A DNA stretch of 64,000 nt from Arcobacter ellisii (GTDB lineage Bacteria > Campylobacterota > Campylobacteria > Campylobacterales > Arcobacteraceae), in contig NZ_CP032097.1 of NCBI RefSeq assembly GCF_003544915.1, positions 2,604,001-2,668,000 on the forward strand, read 5' to 3'. Positions within the stretch are counted from its first letter, which is position 1. Each line of letters begins with the position of its first letter. Positions 34,048-43,092 of the stretch are shown piece by piece. Under the pieces are notes generated by a model. The model saw only the letters and a program-made list of their open reading frames with translations. It made no database searches and was not told the DNA's origin. The translations under genes were made by a program, and so were the position numbers.

Positions 34048-34899
34048 TTAATCTCTTTCTCTTTTTATTTTATATCCATGTTTTTCAAGTTCAGCAATAT
34101 CATCAGCAGGTGTTTTTCCTTGTGTTGTTAAATAATCACCAATAACAAAGGCATTTGCACCTTTTTCAAAGATTTTATATTGTTCATCACCAAACATAAC
34201 TTCTCGTCCACCTGCAACCATAATTTTCATTGCATTTGGAATCATCTTTCTTGCAAGTGTTATAAGCTCAAAAGCCTCTTCTCTTGTAATTGTATTTTTT
34301 ACAATTGGTAAAGCTTCATTTGGATGGAAAAAGTTTAAAGGAACATTCATAGGCTCTAAAGAAGCAATTGATTCAAGCATTGAAATTCTTTGCTCTTGAG
34401 TCTCCCCCATTCCAAAAATTCCACCACATACAAGTCTTAAACCAACTTGTTTTACATTTAAACAAGTTTGATATCTATCATCCCAAGGGTGAGTTGTACA
34501 GATTTCATCATAAAAATCTCTTGCTGTTTCTAAGTTATGATTATAAGCATCAACTCCAGCGTCTTTTAAAGTTTGAAGGTCTTCAACTGTTGCAATACCA
34601 TTACATGCAATTAAAATTAAACCTAAATTCTCTTTTTTGATTGCCTTTGCTGCTTCACAAACATACTCTAATCTTTTTGGAGTTAATCCTTTTCCAGCTG
34701 TTACTAAACAAAAACCATTTGCATTATTTGCTCTTGCTCTTTTTGCTTCTTCAACAATTTGAGCTATCTCTTTTTGTTTATATCTTTGGATATCTGCTTT
34801 ATACTTTACACTTTGTGTACAGAATTTACAGTCTTCATTACATGTACCACTTTCAATATTACAAATAGCACATAAAAAAATCTCATCATTATTTTTCAT
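34048..34899 (-). CDS. bioB: Biotin synthase
   Basis: This radical SAM enzyme inserts sulfur into dethiobiotin. The radical SAM cluster cysteines are C20, C24 and C27 in GTCNEDCKFC; the second [2Fe-2S] site uses cysteines in LILIACNGIA, EICTTHP, and the CGGIFGMGE segment follows. YNHNLETARDFY is the usual active-site stretch. Length is 283 aa, shorter than E. coli BioB but typical of Campylobacterota. It overlaps the phosphodiesterase gene by 11 bases. No other biotin genes are in the window. Confidence 0.93.
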   Translation of the reverse strand: MKNNDEIFLCAICNIESGTCNEDCKFCTQSVKYKADIQRYKQKEIAQIVEEAKRARANNANGFCLVTAGKGLTPKRLEYVCEAAKAIKKENLGLILIACNGIATVEDLQTLKDAGVDAYNHNLETARDFYDEICTTHPWDDRYQTCLNVKQVGLRLVCGGIFGMGETQEQRISMLESIASLEPMNVPLNFFHPNEALPIVKNTITREEAFELITLARKMIPNAMKIMVAGGREVMFGDEQYKIFEKGANAFVIGDYLTTQGKTPADDIAELEKHGYKIKRERD

Positions 34900-35404
34900 A
34901 AATTATCTCTTCTTTTTTAAAATTTTCTTCATTTTTATTTTTATAATAGCGTGTGATTATATACTCATTTTCATTAATCTCTAGTTTCGCACATTCAATT
35001 AGTGGCTTTTCTCGTGCACAAACTTCACCTGGATTTAGGAATAACGTTTTGTTTTTATAATCACATTCAAATTCGTGAGTATGCCCAAAAATCACAATAT
35101 CACTATCAGGAGTTAAATGATAAGGTAAATGCATAAGTTTAAATTTTAAATCTTGAATTTTAAAGTAATATGGCTCAGCTTTTATATTATATTTTGAGGA
35201 TAAAGAGAGTAAAGCTCTATCATTATTTCCAAAAACTGCTATATATTTAAGTTCTGATTCTTCTAAAAGTTGAAGATTCTTTTCTATACATAAATCACCT
35301 GCATGAATTAAATATTCACACTTTTGTGCTTTTAAAAAATCAATAACTTCTTTCGTATAGTCACTTTTTAAATGACTATCCGACAAAATACCAATTTTAA
35401 TCAC
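34889..35404 (-). CDS. YfcE/MJ0936-type metallophosphoesterase
   Basis: This small calcineurin-like phosphodiesterase contains the five metal-binding blocks in order: GILSDSHLK, HAGDLC, FGNND, MHLPYHL and FGHTHEFE. It is 171 aa, the usual size for the one-domain family. The start is GTG 35404, overlapping the topA stop as GTGA. The substrate is unknown. It sits between topA and bioB in the same run. Confidence 0.88.
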   Translation of the reverse strand: MIKIGILSDSHLKSDYTKEVIDFLKAQKCEYLIHAGDLCIEKNLQLLEESELKYIAVFGNNDRALLSLSSKYNIKAEPYYFKIQDLKFKLMHLPYHLTPDSDIVIFGHTHEFECDYKNKTLFLNPGEVCAREKPLIECAKLEINENEYIITRYYKNKNEENFKKEEIIYEK

Positions 35405-37749
35405 TTTTTCTCAGTGCTCTTTTTAGTAGTTTTTTTAGCTGTTGTTTTTTTCTCTGTTGAAGCTTTTTTAACAGTAGTTCTTTTTGTTGTACCTTTTGAA
35501 TCTTTTTCAATAATTTCAAGGCATTGTTCAAGTGTTAAATCATTTGCTTCAATTCCCTTTGGTATTTTAAAGTTTTTTCTACCTTGTTTTATATATGGTC
35601 CATATTGACCAACTAAAATTTGGATTTTTTCTTTATCAAAAGTTTTAATTGTTGATTTTTCTTTAGCTTCATCAAGCTCTTTTATAATCTCTTCTGCTCT
35701 AGCTAAATCAACTGTATATGGGTCATCTGTTTTTAAAGAGTAATATTTTGATTTAACTTGTAAATATGGTCCAAATCTTCCAATATTTGCTTTAATTTCA
35801 TCTCCATTTTTATCAACGCCTACAACCCTTGGAAGTGTAAATAAAAACAAAGCTTCATCTAAAGTAATTGTATCCATATTAAGATGGTCTGGAATTGCTA
35901 CAAATTTTGGTTTTTCTTCATCATCTTTTGTTCCAATTTGAACAAAAGGACCAAATCTTCCAACTCTTGCACTAACTGGTTTTCCGCTTTTTGGGTCAAT
36001 TCCGATTTCTCTTACTTGTAAATAATCCTCTTTTTGGACACTACTTTCTTTTTCATCAATTGTTTTTTTGAAATTCCCATAGAAATCTTTCATTACTTGT
36101 TCCCAAGCTATTTTTCCAAGGGCAATTTCATCAAACTCTTCTTCAATTTTAGCTGTAAAACCTAAATCTACAATATCAGAAAAATGGTCAACTAAAAAGC
36201 TATTTACAATTTCACCTGTTTGAGTAGGAATTAGTTTTTTATCCTCTGTTTTTGTTACATACTCTCTTGCTTGAATAGTTGAAATAGTTGGAGCGTAAGT
36301 TGAAGGTCTTCCGATTCCTTCACTCTCTAATTTTTTAACTAAAGAAGCTTCTGTATATCTTGCAGGTGGTTGTGTAAATTTTTGTTCACTTTCTAATTTT
36401 TCTAACTCTAAAACCGTTCCAACTTTAATATTTGGTAAGATTTTTTCAGTGCTATCAAGTGCAGCTTCTGGATTATCACTACCTTCTGTATAAGCTTTCA
36501 TAAACCCAGCAAAAATAATTCTTTGACCTTTAGTTTGAAATTCAAACTCTTTATTACGTCCAGCTTCAATTTTATATGTTGTATTTGCGATTTTTGCTTG
36601 TGCCATTTGAGTTGCAAGTGTTCTTTTCCAAATAAGACTATAAAGTCTATATTGAGCTGGTTCAACAAACTCTTTAATCATACTTGGTTTTAATGCTAAA
36701 TTAACTGGTCTTATTGCTTCGTGAGCTTCTTGTGCACCTTTGGCAGTTGACTTGTAAACTCTTGGTTTACTCAAAGAATACTCTTTTCCATACTCTTCCT
36801 CAATTACAGCTTTTGCAGCTGTTGTAGCAACTGTTGAAAGATTTAAAGAATCTGTTCTCATATAAGTGATTAAACCACCTGTATGATTTGGAATATTTCC
36901 CACATTTCCTTCATAAAGTTGTTGAGCAATAACCATTGTTTGTTTTACTGAAAGCCCAAGTTTTCTTGAAGCCTCTTGTTGTAAAGTAGAAGTTGTAAAT
37001 GGAGCTGCTGGATTTCTAGTGCTCTCTTTTTCTTCAATATCAACAAGTTTATAAATACCTTGTTTTAAAGAAGCTTCAATTTTTAAAGCTTGTTCTTCAT
37101 TTTCAATTTTTGCAGTTTTTCCATTTTCTTTTACAAGTTCAGATTTTAATTCTGGATTTATAAAATCAGCTTTTATTTTCCAATACTCTTCAGGAATAAA
37201 TGCTCTTATTTCATTTTCTCTATCAACTATAATTCTAACAGCAACAGATTGAACTCTTCCTGCACTTAAACCATATCTTACTTTTTTCCATAATAAAGGA
37301 GAAAGTTCATAACCAACTGCTCTATCTAAAATACGTCTTGCTTGTTGAGCATCAACTAAATGTTGGTCAACATCTCTTGGATTTTCTAAGGCTTTTAAAA
37401 TTGCATCTTTTGTAATTTCATGAAAAACAATTCTTTTTATAGGATTTTTTTCTATTTTTAGTGCGGGAATTAAGTGCCAAGCTATGGCTTCTCCCTCTCT
37501 ATCCTCATCGGCTGCTAGGTAAATTGTGGTATCTTTAGTAATATGTTTTTTTAAATCACTTATAACTTTTTTCTTATCAGCAGTAACCATATATTTTGGT
37601 TTAAAATTATCATCTGGGTCAAACCCTAAACTAGATTTTGGTAAATCTCTTACATGTCCCATCGAAGCCATAACGGTAAAATCATTACCCAAAAATTTTG
37701 ATATTGTTTTTGCTTTTGCTGGGGACTCCACTATAACTAAATTTTTCAC
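35401..37749 (-). CDS. topA: DNA topoisomerase I
   Basis: This type IA enzyme relaxes negatively supercoiled DNA. The Toprim domain starts LVIVESPAKAKTISKFLG and has AADEDREGEAIAWHL for metal binding. The active tyrosine is in GLITYMRTDSLNLS. GIGRPSTYAPTISTIQ is also standard. Instead of the four-cysteine zinc ribbons of E. coli TopA, the C terminus has two or three short Toprim-C repeats (VGRFGPFVQIG, IGRFGPYLQV, VGQYGPYIK), then a Lys/Thr-rich tail (KKTTAKKTTKKSTEKK). I chose GTG 37749, which gives the standard N terminus and has AAGG upstream; the frame also opens at 37782. Confidence 0.95.
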   Translation of the reverse strand: MKNLVIVESPAKAKTISKFLGNDFTVMASMGHVRDLPKSSLGFDPDDNFKPKYMVTADKKKVISDLKKHITKDTTIYLAADEDREGEAIAWHLIPALKIEKNPIKRIVFHEITKDAILKALENPRDVDQHLVDAQQARRILDRAVGYELSPLLWKKVRYGLSAGRVQSVAVRIIVDRENEIRAFIPEEYWKIKADFINPELKSELVKENGKTAKIENEEQALKIEASLKQGIYKLVDIEEKESTRNPAAPFTTSTLQQEASRKLGLSVKQTMVIAQQLYEGNVGNIPNHTGGLITYMRTDSLNLSTVATTAAKAVIEEEYGKEYSLSKPRVYKSTAKGAQEAHEAIRPVNLALKPSMIKEFVEPAQYRLYSLIWKRTLATQMAQAKIANTTYKIEAGRNKEFEFQTKGQRIIFAGFMKAYTEGSDNPEAALDSTEKILPNIKVGTVLELEKLESEQKFTQPPARYTEASLVKKLESEGIGRPSTYAPTISTIQAREYVTKTEDKKLIPTQTGEIVNSFLVDHFSDIVDLGFTAKIEEEFDEIALGKIAWEQVMKDFYGNFKKTIDEKESSVQKEDYLQVREIGIDPKSGKPVSARVGRFGPFVQIGTKDDEEKPKFVAIPDHLNMDTITLDEALFLFTLPRVVGVDKNGDEIKANIGRFGPYLQVKSKYYSLKTDDPYTVDLARAEEIIKELDEAKEKSTIKTFDKEKIQILVGQYGPYIKQGRKNFKIPKGIEANDLTLEQCLEIIEKDSKGTTKRTTVKKASTEKKTTAKKTTKKSTEKK

Positions 37750-37803
37750 TAAAAGTACCTTAACATTTTTTTGAGTTTGCATTCTAACATAAATAAATTA
37801 ATT

Positions 37804-38589
37804 TTACTTGTAAATTATAATCTCTTCTTCTATATCTATATTAAACTCATCTTTTATTTTTTGTTTTGCTAAATCTATTAAATAAATTGCATCATCAAAA
37901 GTTCCATTACCGTAATTTACTAAAAAGTTTGCATGAAGTTCAGAAAAACTCATATCACCTTTTTTGATTCCTTTTAAACCAACAGCTTCTATTAATCTTC
38001 CTGCAAAATCACCCTTTGGATTTTTAAAACAACTTCCTGCACTTGCAACACTTGGTTGATTATCTCTCATTTTAGTAAACTCTTTTAACATTTCATTTGA
38101 AAACCCATACTCAATGTTAAAAACCACTTCATAAACTATAGTATCAATTTTTGTTTCTCTATATGAGAAATCTATATCCTCTTTTTTGATATAACCATCT
38201 TTTGTTTTTATACTATCAATATAATTAAACACTTCCCAAGATTTTAATCCTGCATTCATTTTTACCAAACCACCTAAATTTCCTGGAAGTTTTGCTAAAA
38301 ATTCTAAATTTTTTATATCATTTTTTCTAGTATATGTTAAAAGTTTTCCTGATGTTGTTGCACAACCAACATAAAGTTTATTACCTTCTTGTTTTATATA
38401 GTCAAACTCTTCACCCAAAATTGCAAATTTTTTATTTGTATTTTGTGAAACTAATAAATTATTTGCTCGACCTATAATTTGATAATCACTATAATCACCT
38501 ATTTCATTAATTACTAAAACATCTAATACTGGTCCAATTCTTATTGATGAATATCTTGTAAAATCTATTGTTCTAATACTATTTTGCAT
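37804..38589 (-). CDS. murB: UDP-N-acetylenolpyruvoylglucosamine reductase
   Basis: This FAD enzyme reduces UDP-GlcNAc-enolpyruvate to UDP-MurNAc for peptidoglycan. FAD-binding features are IIGRANNLLVSQN and LAKLPGNLGGLVKMNAGL; the catalytic serine is in ASAGSCFKNPKGDFAGRLIE. Length (261 aa) matches the shorter Campylobacterota form. It follows mqnD by 3 bases and precedes topA, all on the minus strand. Confidence 0.93.
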   Translation of the reverse strand: MQNSIRTIDFTRYSSIRIGPVLDVLVINEIGDYSDYQIIGRANNLLVSQNTNKKFAILGEEFDYIKQEGNKLYVGCATTSGKLLTYTRKNDIKNLEFLAKLPGNLGGLVKMNAGLKSWEVFNYIDSIKTKDGYIKKEDIDFSYRETKIDTIVYEVVFNIEYGFSNEMLKEFTKMRDNQPSVASAGSCFKNPKGDFAGRLIEAVGLKGIKKGDMSFSELHANFLVNYGNGTFDDAIYLIDLAKQKIKDEFNIDIEEEIIIYK

Positions 38590-38592
38590 CTA

Positions 38593-39456
38593 TTATCTTG
38601 CTCTTAACTCTTCATATTCACTAGGGATTAAAAAATCTTCTGCTTTAATCAAATTTTGATAAAAACCATTTTTATATCCAAGTTCAAATAGTTTATCAAG
38701 CGCTTTATATTGTATTTCACTCATTTTTACTGAATTATCATTTGCATATAAATCTAAATATTTATCAAGTGTTGGCGCATCAACTCTAATTAAACCTTTT
38801 TCTAAAAGCATTGGAGCTAAAACTTTTCTATTTTTATTTGCAACTTCAACAGCTTTTATTAGTGTATTTTCATAATTTATTGCACTATGAAGAGGAATTG
38901 AACGACGTAAGCACATTCCACCAAGTGGTAATGGTAAACCTCCACCACTAAGTTCTAACCAAACATCCCACATTTCACGTTCAACTTCTAACTCATTGTC
39001 ATAAGTTAATATTGATTCATGAATTAATACACCTGCATCTACTGTTCCATCAAGAACAGCATTTTCAATATCTAAAAAATTCATATATGTGATTCTTGCA
39101 TTTGGATAAGCGATTTTAAACAAAAGTGCATTTGTTGTAAACTCTCCACTAAGAGCTACTTTAAAATTCTTTTTAAGAACTGTTCCTTTTTTCTTTATAA
39201 GTTTTGGTCCATAACCTTCACCAAAAGATACTGCTGTTTTTAAAAGTGCGTAATCATCTTTAACAAAAGGATACAAAGCAAAAGAGATTGCGCAAATATC
39301 ATATTCACCTTTTAATGTAGCTTGATTTAATGTCTCTATATCTAAAGCTATATTATCAAATTTTGCATCATCTGGAGTCACCCAACCAAATTTAATTGCA
39401 TAATACATAAATATATCATCTGCATCAGGTGAATGTCCTACACTAATATTTTTCAA
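38593..39456 (-). CDS. mqnD: Futalosine-pathway menaquinone enzyme, MqnD type
   Basis: This resembles MqnD, which makes 1,4-dihydroxy-6-naphthoate from cyclic dehypoxanthine futalosine. It has the periplasmic-binding-protein-like fold: GHSPDADDIFMYYAI near the start, then YDICAISFALYPFVKDDYALL and SFGEGYGPKLI, all MqnD-like. The related chorismate dehydratase MqnA is possible but fits less well. The start is TTG 39456 behind AAAGGA. Campylobacterota make menaquinone by this pathway, which supplies the electron acceptor for the nuo complex encoded downstream. Confidence 0.8.
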   Translation of the reverse strand: MKNISVGHSPDADDIFMYYAIKFGWVTPDDAKFDNIALDIETLNQATLKGEYDICAISFALYPFVKDDYALLKTAVSFGEGYGPKLIKKKGTVLKKNFKVALSGEFTTNALLFKIAYPNARITYMNFLDIENAVLDGTVDAGVLIHESILTYDNELEVEREMWDVWLELSGGGLPLPLGGMCLRRSIPLHSAINYENTLIKAVEVANKNRKVLAPMLLEKGLIRVDAPTLDKYLDLYANDNSVKMSEIQYKALDKLFELGYKNGFYQNLIKAEDFLIPSEYEELRAR

Positions 39457-39507
39457 AATAATTCCTTTATTAATTCTTTGGGGATTTTAGCGAGATAAAC
39501 TTTAAAT

Positions 39508-39996
39508 TTATAAGTTATATTCAAATCTTAGTTTTTTTATAATATCAAATATTGAGTTTGCATATAAAACTCCAACATTACTATTATATCGCCAGCCAGC
39601 GTTATAACTAGCCCAAACCTTTACCCAATTCTCTTTATGAATTTCTCGCCAATAATCTATTTCAACAATTGCATTTGCCGTTGAAAAAGCAACATCATTT
39701 AAAAGTTTATAAGCAAAATATCTTCTATTATAATAGTTATCTTCCACATATTGTCTTCTTAACACACTTTTTATATTTGATTGAAAAAGTCCATAATCAT
39801 TACTTTCAAAATTTATTTGTTTTTTCCCAACTGAAGACTCTTTTATGGCAATTGCCATTAAAGTATATTTCATCATTTTATCATCAGTTAGAGATTTAAT
39901 CTTTTTTAATATGATTAAATCTGTATTTGTTAATCCTAATGAGTTTGAAAAAGCAAGATTATAAATACATAAAATTAGAAGTAGAATTTTTTTCAT
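39508..39996 (-). CDS. Secreted SLT-like (lysozyme fold) protein
   Basis: A signal peptide (KKILLLILCIYNLAFS) marks export. The rest resembles a lytic transglycosylase: AIAIKESSVGKKQ carries the glutamate of the E-S pair, then SNDYGLFQSNIKSVL, and WVKVWASYNAGWRYN, which matches the N-A-G block of SLT domains. At 162 residues it is a bare catalytic domain. It could trim peptidoglycan for assembly of a surface apparatus. It stands alone between nuoN and mqnD. Confidence 0.75.
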   Translation of the reverse strand: MKKILLLILCIYNLAFSNSLGLTNTDLIILKKIKSLTDDKMMKYTLMAIAIKESSVGKKQINFESNDYGLFQSNIKSVLRRQYVEDNYYNRRYFAYKLLNDVAFSTANAIVEIDYWREIHKENWVKVWASYNAGWRYNSNVGVLYANSIFDIIKKLRFEYNL

Positions 39997-40014
39997 AAAA
40001 GAAGTTTACTAAAA

Positions 40015-40042
40015 TTCTAATCATTTTTCAAAATGATTAGAA
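40015..40042 (-). terminator. Terminator at the end of the nuo operon
   Basis: A 12- to 13-bp perfect inverted repeat (TTCTAATCATTT with AAATGATTAGAA) lies 9 bases after the nuoN stop and is followed on the minus strand by TTTTAG. The plus strand also offers CTTTTTAG after it. Confidence 0.75.
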
Positions 40043-40051
40043 CTTTTTAGT

Positions 40052-41554
40052 TTAAAAACCAGAATTAGATACATACATATTTATTATATTTAATAAAGGC
40101 TCGATTAATAAAATAGAAATAATTGTTAAAAATACAGCTAATCCAATCATTGATTTCATTGGAGTTGTTGCATTTTGCATAAATTTAGTATTCATTCCCT
40201 CTTCTGGGTTTCTTAAGAACATATATGAAACTGGTCTTAAATAATAGTACGCAGAGATTACTGAGTTTAATGCAATAATTACAGCCAAAGCAATATGACC
40301 TGCATTTACAGCACTTCCAATTATGTACATTTTTCCCCAAAATAGTGCAAATGGAGGAAGACCTGTTAATGCAAAAAAGAATAATCCTAAAATTGAAGCT
40401 GTAAATGGTGAAATTTGAGCCAATCCAGAGAATTTTTTGAAAGTATATGGAGAGTTATAATCTGCATACTCTTTTCCTCTATTTAACCAAAGCATTCCAA
40501 ATGCTCCAAAGTTTGTTATTGTAAATAAAATCCAATATAAAAACAGAGCTTCTGTTGCTTGATGTGTTCCAATTACAATTGCAGCCATTGCTACACCAGC
40601 ATTTGATATTGATGAATAAGCCAACATTCTTTTTATATCTTTTTGTTGTAAAGCAATTAAATTTGGAATAGTCATAGTTAAAATTACAGTAACATAAAGT
40701 AAAGTTTGAATTATTGGGTCATTTAGATGAATAAAAATCTCAAAAAATCTTAAAGCTACAACAAATCCTGCCATTTTTGGAATAACCGATAAAAATCCTG
40801 CCATTGCTGAAGTTGAACCTTGATAAACATCAGGAACCCAAATATTATATGGGAATAAAGAAAGTTTAAATCCAATTGCAGCAAACATAAATACAAATCC
40901 AACTAAGATTAAAACATAATTAGAATAATTTAATGTAGTTAAATATCCCTCTTGTGATAATACTTGAGCCATTTGTGCTAATTCTAATGTTCCTGTTGTT
41001 GCATAAAAAATCATTGCTCCAAATACAAAAAATGCAGCAGCTAACGCTCCCATTGTAAAATACTTCACAGCAGCTTCAATAGAAACCATTCTATTATGCA
41101 TTGCAATCATTGTGTACAAAGATAAAGATGATGTTTCAAGTCCAACAAAAATCAAAATTAAAGAATCAGAACTTACCATAAACTGTAAACTTGCAACTAC
41201 AAGTAAGTATAAAGCAAAATATTCTGCATATCTAAACTCTTGGAATCTTAGTTTTGATAAGCCCAATAAAACGAACATTATTGAACCAACTATTATGATA
41301 CATTGAGATAAAATAGCAATTCCATCTACTAACATTACATCAAACATTCCTCTTTCATCACCATTGAATGCTAAAAGAGTAAATAAGTCAAAAATTAAAA
41401 ATAATACAACTAATATCACATAAAGAGATTTGTGTTTATTTTTATTAAAAATATCTGTTAATAAAATACCTAATGCACCAATAATTGCGATTGACATTGG
41501 TGCGATTGTTCCTAGGTTTAGAGATTCTAAACTTATATTAATAGGTTCAAGCAT
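40052..41554 (-). CDS. nuoN: NADH-quinone oxidoreductase subunit N
   Basis: This is an antiporter-like proton-pumping subunit of complex I in the inner membrane. It has about 14 membrane helices. Marks are FVGLETSSLSLYTMIAMH, the conserved VKYFTMGALAAAFFVFG, FKLSLFPYNIWVPDVYQGS and KRMLAYSSISNAGVA. Length is 500 aa. Its start overlaps the nuoM stop (TAATG). It is last in the nuo operon. Confidence 0.96.
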   Translation of the reverse strand: MLEPINISLESLNLGTIAPMSIAIIGALGILLTDIFNKNKHKSLYVILVVLFLIFDLFTLLAFNGDERGMFDVMLVDGIAILSQCIIIVGSIMFVLLGLSKLRFQEFRYAEYFALYLLVVASLQFMVSSDSLILIFVGLETSSLSLYTMIAMHNRMVSIEAAVKYFTMGALAAAFFVFGAMIFYATTGTLELAQMAQVLSQEGYLTTLNYSNYVLILVGFVFMFAAIGFKLSLFPYNIWVPDVYQGSTSAMAGFLSVIPKMAGFVVALRFFEIFIHLNDPIIQTLLYVTVILTMTIPNLIALQQKDIKRMLAYSSISNAGVAMAAIVIGTHQATEALFLYWILFTITNFGAFGMLWLNRGKEYADYNSPYTFKKFSGLAQISPFTASILGLFFFALTGLPPFALFWGKMYIIGSAVNAGHIALAVIIALNSVISAYYYLRPVSYMFLRNPEEGMNTKFMQNATTPMKSMIGLAVFLTIISILLIEPLLNIINMYVSNSGF

Positions 41555-43080
41555 TATTTAACCTCCCCTATAGAATTTAAAGCTTTTAATTTCTCTTTTG
41601 TATCATCATTAACAGCTTTTATTTCCATAACATTTATTACTTGTGTTACTGACCCATTTAATGGTTCTAAAATCAATTTTGGATAAATTCCTAAAGCTAT
41701 AATTAAAACAACCAATGAACCAAGAGCAACTAACTCTCTTCCAAAGATATCTTTAATTGTTTTATTTTCAGGTTTTACTAATTTTCCATAAAATGTTCTT
41801 TTATACATTGATAACATATAAACTGCACTTAAAACAATTGTTAAAGTTGCAATAAATGTCAATACAGGAGAGAATTTAAAGAATCCTAAAAGTGATAAAA
41901 ACTCCCCAATAAATCCAATTGTTAAAGGTAAACCAATAGATGCCATTAAAACAACTGCATAAACAACAGCAAAAACTGGCATATTATGAGCTAATCCACC
42001 AAACTCTTTTATCATTTTTGTATGTCTTCTATCATATAAAACTCCAACACACATAAATAATGCACCTGAAACTAAGCCATGTCCAATCATTAGGAAAACT
42101 CCACCTGAAATTCCCTCAATATTTAAAGCAAATACTCCAAGAATAATTACACCCATGTGAGAAACTGATGAATATGCAATCATCTGCTTCATATCTTCTT
42201 GTGCATAAGCTACCATTGCTGTATAAATAATTGCAATTAATCCAAGTGCTGCCATAAATGGTACAAAATAAACAGAAGCATCAGGGAATAATGGTAAAGA
42301 GAATCTTATAAATCCATATGTTTCCATTTTTAATAACACAGCTGCAAGCATAATAGAACCAATTGTTGGTGCTTGTCCATGAGCTAGTGGTAACCAAGTA
42401 TGGAATGGGAACATTGGAACTTTTACAGCAAATGCCATAAAGAATGCAATAAATAACCATAATTGTAAATCAAATGGTAAAACTATTGAATTCCAATCCA
42501 TCAAACTAAAGCTCCAAACACCTGTTGTTTGAAAATATACATATCCAAAATACAAGATACCAATTAACATGATTAAAGAACCTGTAAATGTATATAAGAA
42601 GAATTTAATTGCAGCATAAAATCTTTTTTCTGCTCCCCAAAATCCAATAACATAAAACATTGGAATAAGAGTTAATTCCCAGAAAACATAGAACATAATC
42701 ACATCTAATGAGACGAAAACACCTACCATTGTCATTTCTAGGAACAACATAGTAATAATTAGATTTTTTATATCTTTTTTCTCAGTAAGTCCAATTACTG
42801 CAATCATTGTCATAAATGTAATCATAACAACCAAAAACAATGAAATACCATCAATTCCAACTATATAATTAATTCCATAGGCACTAATAAGTGGAAAGTT
42901 CTGACTAAACTGCATTCCTGCTACATTTGTATCAAAGTGATACCACATTAAAAGTGATAACACAAATTCAACAACCGTTACCACAACCCCGAATTGTCTC
43001 ATTGAATCTTTATGAATTAAAAATCCAACAACCGCAGCTGCAGCAGGGAAAAATATCAACATCGCTAAAATATTTTCCAT
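41554..43080 (-). CDS. nuoM: NADH-quinone oxidoreductase subunit M
   Basis: This is the second antiporter-like membrane subunit. Conserved charged helices are visible: FYVFWELTLIPMFYVIG with the key glutamate, FFLYTFTGSLIMLIG, VKVPMFPFHTWLPLAHGQAP and KQMIAYSSVSHMGVI. Length is 508 aa. It lies 12 bases after nuoL and is joined to nuoN by TAATG. Confidence 0.96.
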   Translation of the reverse strand: MENILAMLIFFPAAAAVVGFLIHKDSMRQFGVVVTVVEFVLSLLMWYHFDTNVAGMQFSQNFPLISAYGINYIVGIDGISLFLVVMITFMTMIAVIGLTEKKDIKNLIITMLFLEMTMVGVFVSLDVIMFYVFWELTLIPMFYVIGFWGAEKRFYAAIKFFLYTFTGSLIMLIGILYFGYVYFQTTGVWSFSLMDWNSIVLPFDLQLWLFIAFFMAFAVKVPMFPFHTWLPLAHGQAPTIGSIMLAAVLLKMETYGFIRFSLPLFPDASVYFVPFMAALGLIAIIYTAMVAYAQEDMKQMIAYSSVSHMGVIILGVFALNIEGISGGVFLMIGHGLVSGALFMCVGVLYDRRHTKMIKEFGGLAHNMPVFAVVYAVVLMASIGLPLTIGFIGEFLSLLGFFKFSPVLTFIATLTIVLSAVYMLSMYKRTFYGKLVKPENKTIKDIFGRELVALGSLVVLIIALGIYPKLILEPLNGSVTQVINVMEIKAVNDDTKEKLKALNSIGEVK

Positions 43081-43092
43081 TTACATAACCCC

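Noticed and set aside
34368-34868. Two plus-strand frames rich in Leu, His and Gln opposite bioB
   Set aside because: Their composition is the usual antisense shadow of an AT-rich gene; bioB is complete on the minus strand.
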